From Chlamydiales bacterium (GTDB lineage: Bacteria > Chlamydiota > Chlamydiia > Chlamydiales > JACKPQ01): 64,000 nt of DNA. Position numbers and translations under genes: made by a program. The notes under the pieces are model-generated. The model was not told the DNA's origin, ran no database searches, and saw nothing but the letters and a program-made list of their open reading frames with translations. The stretch lies in contig JACKPP010000002.1 in NCBI GenBank assembly GCA_024233455.1, positions 310,001-374,000 of the forward strand, read 5' to 3'. Below, piece by piece: positions 27,801 through 34,842 of this stretch; position 1 is the stretch's first letter; every line of letters begins with the position of its first letter.

Positions 27801-28291
27801 GTAGGAAAAAGCGTATCTCCAGGGACATCGGTCAGATCAAACAAACCACGAAACAGTGGTGTATCAAATGCCTGAGGGTTGTTGGTCGATCTACTTTCAC
27901 GGAAAATTGAGTGAGCATAATCTAGAGGCGCCTCTTGGGCCTGAAAAGCTGTGTTATCAAATGTTGATGGTCCAGCTACTAGACGCAGATGAGTTGATGG
28001 AACTTTTTCTGCTTGTACTTTTGTAAAAAGATGGTACCTAATCTCAGGACTCAGCTCGCTTGAATGCGAGGCCGCCTCGAAAAAATCTACCCACCAATGC
28101 TTAGTCCACTTAGGATTCACATAATCTAAACAAGACTCCACCATGACACAGAGACGTCCGATCAGTGTTTTGCGCTCTACTATCCCCTTGATGCCTGGAA
28201 GCGGCAAAATAACGGCTTTCTGTCTCACGTGTTGCGCCCACTTTTCAGGGGCAATATCACCACGTCGAATGCACGTTAATCCAATAACCAT
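21833..28291 (-). CDS. Giant protein of about 2150 residues with four ~100-residue repeats, unknown function
   Basis: One uninterrupted frame; I prefer the ATG at 28291 because GGAG lies 6 bases before it, though an ATG at 28303 adds four residues. No known domain is recognised. The protein is mainly soluble and helical, with a hydrophobic stretch about residues 820-890 (YLVQFGLWLIKITIGTIAPL, then FVYLVFTYFLYITLPVA) that could span the membrane two or three times. Between about residues 1415 and 1835 four degenerate copies of a unit begin with HFFDYYRLMRG, HFFEYYALAHG, HFLDYYRLAMD and NFLAAYNLAKG, spaced about 87-124 residues. A fifth trace (VRQYFLLANVE) is near the end. Size, lack of homology and internal repeats suggest a secreted or membrane-associated virulence-type protein, but this is only inference. 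Confidence 0.8.
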   Translation of the reverse strand: MVIGLTCIRRGDIAPEKWAQHVRQKAVILPLPGIKGIVERKTLIGRLCVMVESCLDYVNPKWTKHWWVDFFEAASHSSELSPEIRYHLFTKVQAEKVPSTHLRLVAGPSTFDNTAFQAQEAPLDYAHSIFRESRSTNNPQAFDTPLFRGLFDLTDVPGDTLFPTVSYSLDCLEHLAPQSKSSIKHVSKRVADAHAREKSVAAIIAQGRKPKLREQANLNIVKLAKALQFKIVTLPKNDSVLFRGGCGSSNQLMRQLMHEAFIRLQTSSINQDLDGLDLSAVVKEGYVLAEEAFGPETKWDKNAVSRWLLQEFLPKRLGDFESTFHVKYVELLANLDDEEMRQTFLILQGCGQGQSNQLKEHLATVLLKYRENAYGHLLSDGVFERFFDDCSEKTIRAVKEGSDYLSDEWKSSLLTFIETGTFNGVPEHVRDWLPKRFSEEFAKNLHLGLRKILADDLFPADQTRNFVLNLFESLEDKPELESAFRAALSELIQTNLIDKGFEKYSSEFNALFSQMPVELRESLGQVGIDAPEFPIWYTFARDEEGKFILKVFSSPIEGGSIEEIHYTMTDEALLTESFFTKLIEFRVCPRIDEGMSYSLADVHGYLENHFGVAGKPIKQPKQIDPIPFQKFAPDQQLAYAVMEDQLGLDIPNDYLYQIRKQALFDMHQFCKSHPNDYTYLIEGAESLAEEAKYRYGQNALSEAELQKAFETFWHATATQPAESTTATEDFTGVGFNEQIKRKIITLMASLGLAPEHIHMVRLMAQAAFGKDMGPVVDAFFQELIGNPYHLLEVDPANKLDLGAKIGGMESLYAIHSILSAYVINRIDKTDSALACMALYLVQFGLWLIKITIGTIAPLVLKVTPQVIKDFVYLVFTYFLYITLPVASKILAKVFLEPEDIEAIRQKAFEYQRVYTRTGGFDFDISEDGEHHLQLFHWFRDPEDIQILQANEGKITQFQFKSLNLVFDVNPKDGRAYVNESRRAVGKPLKFGDYFIASDQGLPKGMQSFAKFLVLENAEGHKRVILAQDSLDATVGTNLTRAITRQSALPLLTRIFQSWADQVFPSNRSETAYFVYDYNLEDGRLESEGPCAMSYLLFYYLTQGEVVQADQILKKLNVLALQQNGLSTTLEPLLRRIHLFAMLQPDRRTLFLGLKLAALREQFPLVGKEDKRERLAPHKDEVAWEWLDVIGMQASMQRYIGMKYRMVEKPLSNEEEYLVLKGIRRRLETLQNTYIDPAAKAEVKERIEEMSLGELVATSAPTWVSALASKTWGFMPTWVNEKSAEHEGKIKHTLKERACDFYDQHKSSISHPFMAPELQKRLAELENRVYDPQDTIKARVALLLPRQLAKKIASPFEEDPFKTNCGLPFLDSLDAVFGFDVLANLRRLAVHPIGCVPQPVSSNLPIKSQNFDPKNLSAHFFDYYRLMRGEGGSDGQQRLFKKTIQRSQSHDPLVLMLKHAGSKEFPSAQALSRALLLDTLGIGQLPEQSTEILPQNLTEENLKKHFFEYYALAHGDGEGAAFDKQADMFKNELSKILRIDPITRFLQNVVKSPRADYPSSSVLHETYYNQNASLDVLLSSMRVAIMKNQAGAIYPTKASEITSCMIQAHFLDYYRLAMDKSQNDFHAELGKIVGRFDLTTTFLLSALQIVSQHACDAPSVSSMEDAFLSACNGDDAPLREVLQQLKAACQKPYQENLLHKLTQTLPPLTRGTIANLRVVEGEMTPFTIKENFLAAYNLAKGIGDPATIKAFQMQIVLLVDASSDPAVNFLVTCMSLVAQNPTKYPHPDNPNLTQILRESAKQELTTAGNIDIARNLSANVLSETAQKISSNASGWFGFAKPAGIISGALGLIRPAWEGNYDELGLQATALLGSVASWKTQTPLPLNSILFTAENLTSEASEKVENLTSRENTQILGFNDAASTKEKLSAAAQIFCDRMSALFLPHAVKKDDQRYGLKSDVDYFQLRQGLENCKLDLQEKRKQMMHQIVTLANSCPVDFSGDFSDRAMLLTPAALMQIFVLGDQEELQRRTGQSDVQELIRMLLTYHQQCNQIQFLNQWVNKLENINVAGFDFTESDYTLTYPFNWDEVSVDQVRQYFLLANVETNALNTAKAKAIGKKQLQAMFTLYPSFYSKERDDPLSRRLMRRQDTAVGA

Positions 28292-28437
28292 CTGATTCTC
28301 CATCCACTATTGCCATGTATTCTAATGGAAATCTTTTTAAAAGTCAATCCAATAAACATTTGAATTTGGGTATACATAAATTATTTTAATCCATATTGTG
28401 AAATTAGGATTAAATTTATTTATATTGGTATATATTT

Positions 28438-28722
28438 ATGAAAAAATATTTAAGTTTAGTGGTAGCCAGCATATTAGCCTTAGCACCTATGTATGCTAAT
28501 GAAAAAGATATCACTTACTTTGAGGATTGCTGTCAGGTTACACCTATTATGCCAGCCCCTACCAACTGCGCCGATGCAGAAATTCAAAAAATTGGTATGT
28601 CAATGATGGGCTTTGGCCTAGCGCTTATTGCAGCCATAGCCATTGTAGCTGGAACCTATAGCCCGAGCCTTGCCTCCAGCTCCAGCTCTAGCTCAAGTTC
28701 TGATTCGAGCTCGAGTAACTAA
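28438..28722 (+). CDS. Small exported membrane protein with poly-Ser tail
   Basis: A 94-residue product. Residues 1-20 are a signal peptide (MKKYLSLVVASILALAPMYA), residues 21-50 contain three Cys, residues about 53-73 form a membrane segment (MMGFGLALIAAIAIVAGTY) and the tail is 15 or more serines with Asp. No Shine-Dalgarno is obvious; upstream is very AT-rich. Its stop overlaps the start of the next small gene (TAATG), so the two are coupled. No family recognised. Confidence 0.72.
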   Translation: MKKYLSLVVASILALAPMYANEKDITYFEDCCQVTPIMPAPTNCADAEIQKIGMSMMGFGLALIAAIAIVAGTYSPSLASSSSSSSSSDSSSSN

Positions 28723-28880
28723 TGCGTAAGTACCTAATATCCATATTGTTGATATTAACTCCACTTGCTGCGGCCGAACCAGAACACGCCACAAAAAGAC
28801 GCGATATAGCCGCAACGATTGGGCTTTTCATCTTATCGGCTATAACTCTTGGCTATGTAGCATCAACTTCACACAAATAG
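28722..28880 (+). CDS. Very small exported membrane protein (52 residues)
   Basis: Starts in the TAATG overlap with the preceding gene. The translation has a signal peptide (MRKYLISILLILTPLAAA) then EPEHATKRRDIAAT and a membrane segment (IGLFILSAITLGYVA) ending HK. It repeats the architecture of the preceding protein in miniature (signal peptide, short polar part, one membrane helix). The coupling and shared layout support a real gene despite its size. Function unknown; transaldolase follows 37 bases later with its own GGAG site. Confidence 0.65.
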   Translation: MRKYLISILLILTPLAAAEPEHATKRRDIAATIGLFILSAITLGYVASTSHK

Positions 28881-28917
28881 CTAAAACAGGCTATAGTGCG
28901 AAAAAAGGAGATTTACG

Positions 28918-29850
28918 ATGAACCAACGCGAACAACTTTCTAAAATGACTACCATTGTAGCAGATACTGGAGAAATCCAGGAAATCAAGCGCTACAAGCC
29001 AACAGACGCCACAACTAATCCATCTCTTATTTTTGCCGCATCTCAAATGCCTGAATATAAACATCTTATTGAAGATGCTGTCGCCTATGGGAAAGGGCAA
29101 ATCAAGCTCACATTAGATAAAATATTTGTCAATTTTGGCCTAGAAATCCTAAAAATAGTCCCGGGAAGAGTTTCCACCGAAGTCGATGCAAGGTTATCCT
29201 TCGATACAGAAGGGAGCATTAAAAAAGGACGCGAACTCATCAAGCTGTACAATGATGCTGGTATTAAAAACGAACGCATCCTAATAAAGCTTGCCTCTAC
29301 ATGGGAAGGTGTCGAAGCTGCTCGAGTGTTAGAAAAAGAGGGTATTCATTGCAATATGACCCTTATGTTTTCTTTGCCGCAAGCGATTGCCTGTGCCGAA
29401 GCAGATGCTACGCTTATCTCCCCATTTGTTGGACGTATTCTGGACTGGTACAAAGCCGCCGAAGGCAAAGATTTTGATCCTAAGGATGATCCAGGAGTCT
29501 TATCGGTTGCCGAGATCTATAACTACTACAAGCGCTTTGGGTATAAGACGCAAATTATGGGAGCTTCCTTCCGCAACAGTGGAGAAATTTTAGAACTTGC
29601 TGGTTGTGATCTTTTGACCATTGGTCCTAAATTTTTAAAAGAGCTCGAAGAGTCACAAGGCGATGTTCCCCGCAAACTCGACCCTGAAAAAGCCAAACTA
29701 TCTAAGATCGAAAAGTTAGATATCGACGAAAAGGCTTTTCGTTTCCTTGTCAATGAAAGTGCCATGGCCACAGAAAAACTGGCAGAAGGCATCCGCAAGT
29801 TTTCATCCGACATTGTCAAGCTTGAAACTTATATTAAATCTCTGCTGTAG
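28918..29850 (+). CDS. tal: Transaldolase
   Basis: Pentose-phosphate pathway enzyme moving a dihydroxyacetone unit between sugar phosphates through a Schiff base. The 310-residue protein has the class signature DATTNPSLIFAA (residues 30-41), STEVDARLSFD, and the catalytic Lys124 in ILIKLASTWEG; QAIACAEADATLISPFVGRI follows. The start has AAAAAGGAG before it. In C. trachomatis tal also sits next to rpoC (CT313-CT314), although here a sulfotransferase-like gene lies between them. The 3' end overlaps that convergent gene by 17 bases. Confidence 0.95.
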   Translation: MNQREQLSKMTTIVADTGEIQEIKRYKPTDATTNPSLIFAASQMPEYKHLIEDAVAYGKGQIKLTLDKIFVNFGLEILKIVPGRVSTEVDARLSFDTEGSIKKGRELIKLYNDAGIKNERILIKLASTWEGVEAARVLEKEGIHCNMTLMFSLPQAIACAEADATLISPFVGRILDWYKAAEGKDFDPKDDPGVLSVAEIYNYYKRFGYKTQIMGASFRNSGEILELAGCDLLTIGPKFLKELEESQGDVPRKLDPEKAKLSKIEKLDIDEKAFRFLVNESAMATEKLAEGIRKFSSDIVKLETYIKSLL

Positions 29851-30565
29851 GCCTGTGCTCATACCTTTTTAAGTATTTATCAAACAAAGGTCCAGCGTAC
29901 TCTCTCATCATTGCATCTACTTTGAGCAAAATCTCGGAAGGAACATTCAGAGAATGGTATAAGTTGGCTTTCCCTTCAGTAATGGAATACTTAAATCTCT
30001 GATTATAGAGGATGATTGATCTTTTTTTATGTACAGCAAGACTTTTTATGAAATGGGGCAAACTGCCAGCTGATTCACCTACGAATGTTAAAATTCCTCT
30101 TAGGGTCCCTTCAGGATGATCCATCATATCTTCATAGTAATATAAATGACGTGTTTCCTTCTGCCAGGTATCAAATGCCTTAATGAATTCGACATACTGA
30201 ATATAGAGCTTGGGATTGAAAAGCGCTGTGTATTTCTCTTCACCTTGAAGATCGCGCGTATCTCTACAAAATAGCTCTTTATAATTGCGCAGAGTGATAA
30301 TAAGCTTGTTGTGCTTGGAAGGAAATAGCTTTTCGATTTTGGGATCATGAGACCAGTAAAACCCTTTCACGCCCCTACAAGGATTCAGTTTATAATGAGA
30401 CTGGACAAAATGAACCGGTTTTTTTACTAACTGTTTTATGCAATATTGATACCAATTAGAGCCGGAGCGAGTACGAGAGATCAAAGTGATTTGATCACGT
30501 AAAATAGGATCATTAGCTGCGCATACGGTCATCAAGAAAGTGACAATTGCTATTAACCTTTTCAT
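29834..30565 (-). CDS. Exported sulfotransferase-like protein
   Basis: A 243-residue protein with a signal peptide (MKRLIAIVTFLMTVCAA, cleavage near residue 17). The segment TLISRTRSGSNWYQYCIKQL at about residues 27-46 matches the PAPS 5'-phosphosulfate binding loop of sulfotransferases (consensus PRSGxxxL/W), and IITLRNYKELFCRDTR resembles the 3'-phosphate binding strand with its Arg and Ser/Arg residues. YYYEDMMDHPEGTLRGIL matches the usual LRYEDL-type motif. Cytosolic PAPS would not be available in the periplasm, so a signal peptide hints at delivery into a host compartment. GGAGG lies 5 bases before the ATG. Substrate unknown. Confidence 0.72.
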   Translation of the reverse strand: MKRLIAIVTFLMTVCAANDPILRDQITLISRTRSGSNWYQYCIKQLVKKPVHFVQSHYKLNPCRGVKGFYWSHDPKIEKLFPSKHNKLIITLRNYKELFCRDTRDLQGEEKYTALFNPKLYIQYVEFIKAFDTWQKETRHLYYYEDMMDHPEGTLRGILTFVGESAGSLPHFIKSLAVHKKRSIILYNQRFKYSITEGKANLYHSLNVPSEILLKVDAMMREYAGPLFDKYLKRYEHRPTAEI

Positions 30566-30617
30566 TTATTCCTCCAAAAGAGCTCAGTCTAAAATAGAAT
30601 AAAGTTATTGCAAAGAA

Positions 30618-30647
30618 AAAACTGCAAGTTGTGAGACTTGCAGTTTT
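30618..30647 (-). terminator. Rho-independent terminator of the rpoBC operon
   Basis: A 12-bp perfect stem (30618-30629 with 30636-30647, AAAACTGCAAGT and its complement) around a 6-base loop. On the minus strand the stem is followed by a run of T, beginning 18 bases beyond the rpoC stop. This is a classical intrinsic terminator. Confidence 0.88.
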
Positions 30648-30665
30648 GTAGAGTCACGGTCTTGT

Positions 30666-33600
30666 TTAAGCAACAGACGTAAAATCAAATGCTAATTCAG
30701 CATTGTTCTTATCAAGGGCAAACTTCTGTATGCGTTTCTTATAGTTAAAGAAGCCGGTACCACCTGGAATTGGTGATCCCATGATGAGGTTCGACTTAAA
30801 GTCTAGCAGGTAGTCAGTCTTACCATCACAGGCAGCTTCAGTTAGAATCCACGTTGTTTGCTGGAAGGACGCCGCTGAAATGAACGAGTCCGTTGCCAGT
30901 GAGGCCTTGGTAATACCCAGCAAGACTGGCGCTGCAGTCGCTGGACGTCCACCTTCTTGAATCACTTTGCGGTTAATTTCATGGAATGCTTTCTTTCCAA
31001 TATCTTCACCGTAGAGCAACGTAGTATCACCTGGGTCCGTAACGCGCACTTTCTGCAGCATTTGACGCACGATCAACTCAATATGTTTATCGTTAATATC
31101 AACACCTTGCAAGCGATAAACCTCTTGGACTTGATTCACAAGATACTTTTGCAATTCGCGCGGGCCGCAAATTTCCAGAATTTCTTGTGGCACAACCAGA
31201 CCATCGGTCAGCTGCTGACCCTTGATTACTGAATCACCCTGCTGAACAACTAAGTGCTTATTCATCGGAATAAGATGCTCTTCTTCCATGCCGGTCGCCT
31301 CGTCACGCACAGCAACGATACGCTTTCCTTTCTGAGAGCCCTTAAACTCGACAATACCATCGATCTTAGCGATTTCGGCAGCTTCTTTCGGACGTCTTGC
31401 TTCAAAAAGTTCGGCAACACGTGGAAGACCACCGGTGATATCCTTAGTTTTGATCGCACCGCTCGGAAGACGCGCTAAAACATCTCCAGCTTCGGCTTTT
31501 CCACCTTCCACAACGGAAAGGAAGGCGCCGGATGGAATGGCATAGGTACCGATCAAATCGGTGCATTCCTTATCTGCAAAGATAACGATCTGCGGATGCA
31601 ATTCACCACGGTGCTGCTTAACAACAAGTTCAGTTTGACCCGTTTGTTTGTTAATTTCACGCTGTGTCGAAATTCCTTCAACAAGATCTTCAAACTTAAC
31701 GTATCCAGGTTTCTCACAAATGATTGGCATATGATGCGGTTCATGAACTGCAACTTTAGTACCCTTCTTAATGCTGGATCCATCGGCAAATTCAATATGC
31801 GTACCGAGTTCGATTTTGAAGGTTTGCAGAGCTTCCAAAGATTTCGAAAGAATTAAAGCTTTCACCTCTTCAAGTGGCCTTCCTTCGTCTTTGACCAAGT
31901 GTAAAAAGCCATTTTTGTTGAGAACAACGAATTGGTTTTCTTTGTTTTGTACAGTACGGATGTTTTCATAAACTAAAACACCATCTTTTCCAGCAATATG
32001 CTCAGGTGTAGAGTCGGCAGAGGCGACACCACCCAAGTGGAAGGTTCTCATCGTGAGCTGCGTACCAGGTTCACCGATAGACTGCGCCGCAATGATTCCA
32101 ACCGCTTCTCCTTTAGCAATCATACGTCCGTTAGATAGATTCAATCCGTAGCACTTGCAGCAAATACCGCGTTGCGATTCACAAGTGAGCGTTGAACGGA
32201 TGCGCACGCTTTCAACACCCGCATCATCAACCGCCTCGGCCTCGGCCAAGCTGATCACTTCCCCACCTCTAGCAAGAAGCTTAGTCCTATCACCAGGTTG
32301 GTAAATATCTTCGCATGCCACACGGCCATAGAGGCGGTCTTTAAGTGGTAATAGCTCTTCGTTCCCCTGCTTAATAGGTGCAACTTCAATACCACCAAGT
32401 GTACCGCAGTCATCTTCTGTGACTAACATATCTTGAGAGACGTCAACCAAACGGCGTGTGAGGTAACCAGAGTCAGCGGTTTTAAGCGCTGTATCGGCAA
32501 GACCTTTACGGGCACCGTGGGAAGAAATAGAGTATTCCAGAACACTCAACCCTTCGCGGAAGTTAGCTGTAATCGGATCCTCAATAATGTCGCCAGTAGC
32601 TCTGGCCATTAGACCACGCATACCACCTAGCTGACGCACCTGTTGTTTGGAACCACGAGCTCCAGAGTGCATCATCGAGTAAATAGGATTGATAGTTGTC
32701 CCAACGGGTTTTTCGATCATGCTAAAGAGTTCTTCGGCAAGAGCGTCAGAAACTTCAGTCCAAATACTAATGATCTTCGAGTGGCGCTCACCATCGGTAA
32801 TAATCCCGTCTTGGTATTGTTTGACAACCTTGCCAACACGTTTATGAGCATCGGCTAGAATCTTTTCTTTGTTCACTGGAACATAGACATCCTTCACTCC
32901 CATAGAAAGTGATGCTTTGGTCGCTTGAGCAAAGCCTAAAGCTTTTAGATCGTCAAGAAACTTAACCGCACGCTCTAAACCAATTTTCTTATACGTTGCT
33001 AAAACGAGTTCACCCATTTTCTTACGCAAGAGCATATAGTTTTGGAATCCGAGCTCTTTAGGGATAATAGTGTTAAAGAGAACTCTTCCAGGAGTAGTGG
33101 TAATAATGCCCTCTTCAAGTCGCAACTTGATTTGCTCATGAATGTGCAATCCACGACCCATATCATCGCGTCTTTCCCCTTCCTTAGCAGTCTCCAGATC
33201 CCAATTGTAACTGCCACCGGCAGAAAGGGCGGTAAGTACTTCCTGGCTAGAAGAGAAGACCTTAGTTTTTTTCCCGTGATCTTCCGGAATATAAAGAGGG
33301 TCGTGCATAAGATAGTAAAGACCCAAAATCATATCTTGCGATGGAATCGCAACCGGTTTACCAGATGAAGGTAAAAAGATATTATCAGGTGCCATCATCA
33401 AAAGCTTAGCTTCAAGCTGAGCTTCGATTGAAAGCGGAACGTGGACAGCCATCTGGTCACCGTCGAAGTCGGCGTTAAAGGCCGAGCAGACAAGAGGATG
33501 GATGCGGATGGCTTTACCTTCGATAAGCACAGGTTCAAAAGCCTGAATACCCAAACGGTGCAATGTTGGCGCACGGTTTAGAAGGACTGGATGCCCCTTA

Positions 33601-34838
33601 ATGATCTCTTCAAGAACATCCCAAACTTCAGGATCTTCCCGCTGAATCATTTTTTTGGCCGAACGAATGGTGTAAACGTAGCCAAGATCTTTAAGGCGCT
33701 TTACAATGAAAGGCTCAAATAGCTCTAGAGCCATTTGTTTAGGGAGACCACACTGGTTTAGTTTGAGGTCGGGACCAACTACGATTACCGAACGACCAGA
33801 ATAGTCGACACGTTTACCCAAGAGGTTCTGACGGAAACGCCCTTGCTTACCCTTTAGCATTTCAGATAGAGCTTTTAGCGGACGGTTCCCAGCTCCCATG
33901 ACGGGGTGGCCATGACGTCCATTGTCAAAAAGAGCATCGACAGCTTCTTGAAGCATACGTTTTTCGTTTCGGACAATCACATCTGGAGTTTTGAGTTTAA
34001 GAATCGATTTCAGACGGTTATTACGATTGATTACACGTCTATATAAATCGTTTAAATCAGAAGTAGCAAAGCGTCCACCATCTAGAGGAACCAACGGACG
34101 TAAATCCGGTGGTATGACCGGAACACAGCTCATCACCATCCAGTCAGGACGATTGGGTGATCCCAAAAACGACTCGATAATTTTGAGACGCTTGGCCAAT
34201 TTCATACGCGCTTGCACAGACTTTGTCTTGCGCAGCTTCTCTTTGAGTTCGACAACTAAAATCTCAAGCTCTTCTTTTTCCAGAAGATCGCGTACTGCTT
34301 CAGCACCCATCTTAGCGGTAAAACTGTCAGGACCCCATTTTTCTTGGGCTTCACGGAACTCCGCATCATTTAACAACTGCTTTCTTTCTAGAGTCGTACG
34401 ACCAGCATCAACGACAACATACTCTTCGTAGTAAATAACACGCTCTAGCTCAGAACCGGTCATGCCGAGAATGTTGCCAATACGCGATGGTTGGGTTTTG
34501 AAGAACCAAATATGCACAACGGGAACAGCTAAGTCGACGTGAGCCATACGTTCACGACGCACTTTCGATAGCGTAACTTCAACACCGCAACGATCACAGA
34601 CAATACCCTTATGCTTAATCTTTTTGTATTTACCGCAAGCACATTCCCAATCTTTGGTAGGACCAAAAATCTTCTCGCAAAAGAGACCGCCTTTCTCAGG
34701 TTTAAAAGTGCGGTAGTTAATCGTTTCTGGTTTCTTTATTTCGCCACGAGACCAATCATTACGAATGACATCATCCGATGCGATTTTGATCGTTAGCTTA
34801 TCAAAACGTCGCTTATCTTCTACTTCTTCTTCAAACAT
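30666..34838 (-). CDS. rpoC: DNA-directed RNA polymerase subunit beta'
   Basis: Catalytic RNA polymerase subunit, 1390 residues. The first zinc site (WECACGKYKKIKHKG then VCDRCGVEVT), the rudder/lid region and the absolutely conserved active-site AFNADFDGDQMAVH are visible, as is the second zinc cluster (CESQRGICCKCYGLNLS). I use the ATG at 34838 (MFEEEVEDKRRFDKLTIKI), which has TTGGAG 9 bases upstream and lies 4 bases after the rpoB stop; an ATG at 34853 would overlap rpoB. Followed by a strong terminator. Confidence 0.97.
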   Translation of the reverse strand: MFEEEVEDKRRFDKLTIKIASDDVIRNDWSRGEIKKPETINYRTFKPEKGGLFCEKIFGPTKDWECACGKYKKIKHKGIVCDRCGVEVTLSKVRRERMAHVDLAVPVVHIWFFKTQPSRIGNILGMTGSELERVIYYEEYVVVDAGRTTLERKQLLNDAEFREAQEKWGPDSFTAKMGAEAVRDLLEKEELEILVVELKEKLRKTKSVQARMKLAKRLKIIESFLGSPNRPDWMVMSCVPVIPPDLRPLVPLDGGRFATSDLNDLYRRVINRNNRLKSILKLKTPDVIVRNEKRMLQEAVDALFDNGRHGHPVMGAGNRPLKALSEMLKGKQGRFRQNLLGKRVDYSGRSVIVVGPDLKLNQCGLPKQMALELFEPFIVKRLKDLGYVYTIRSAKKMIQREDPEVWDVLEEIIKGHPVLLNRAPTLHRLGIQAFEPVLIEGKAIRIHPLVCSAFNADFDGDQMAVHVPLSIEAQLEAKLLMMAPDNIFLPSSGKPVAIPSQDMILGLYYLMHDPLYIPEDHGKKTKVFSSSQEVLTALSAGGSYNWDLETAKEGERRDDMGRGLHIHEQIKLRLEEGIITTTPGRVLFNTIIPKELGFQNYMLLRKKMGELVLATYKKIGLERAVKFLDDLKALGFAQATKASLSMGVKDVYVPVNKEKILADAHKRVGKVVKQYQDGIITDGERHSKIISIWTEVSDALAEELFSMIEKPVGTTINPIYSMMHSGARGSKQQVRQLGGMRGLMARATGDIIEDPITANFREGLSVLEYSISSHGARKGLADTALKTADSGYLTRRLVDVSQDMLVTEDDCGTLGGIEVAPIKQGNEELLPLKDRLYGRVACEDIYQPGDRTKLLARGGEVISLAEAEAVDDAGVESVRIRSTLTCESQRGICCKCYGLNLSNGRMIAKGEAVGIIAAQSIGEPGTQLTMRTFHLGGVASADSTPEHIAGKDGVLVYENIRTVQNKENQFVVLNKNGFLHLVKDEGRPLEEVKALILSKSLEALQTFKIELGTHIEFADGSSIKKGTKVAVHEPHHMPIICEKPGYVKFEDLVEGISTQREINKQTGQTELVVKQHRGELHPQIVIFADKECTDLIGTYAIPSGAFLSVVEGGKAEAGDVLARLPSGAIKTKDITGGLPRVAELFEARRPKEAAEIAKIDGIVEFKGSQKGKRIVAVRDEATGMEEEHLIPMNKHLVVQQGDSVIKGQQLTDGLVVPQEILEICGPRELQKYLVNQVQEVYRLQGVDINDKHIELIVRQMLQKVRVTDPGDTTLLYGEDIGKKAFHEINRKVIQEGGRPATAAPVLLGITKASLATDSFISAASFQQTTWILTEAACDGKTDYLLDFKSNLIMGSPIPGGTGFFNYKKRIQKFALDKNNAELAFDFTSVA

Positions 34839-34842
34839 CGAT

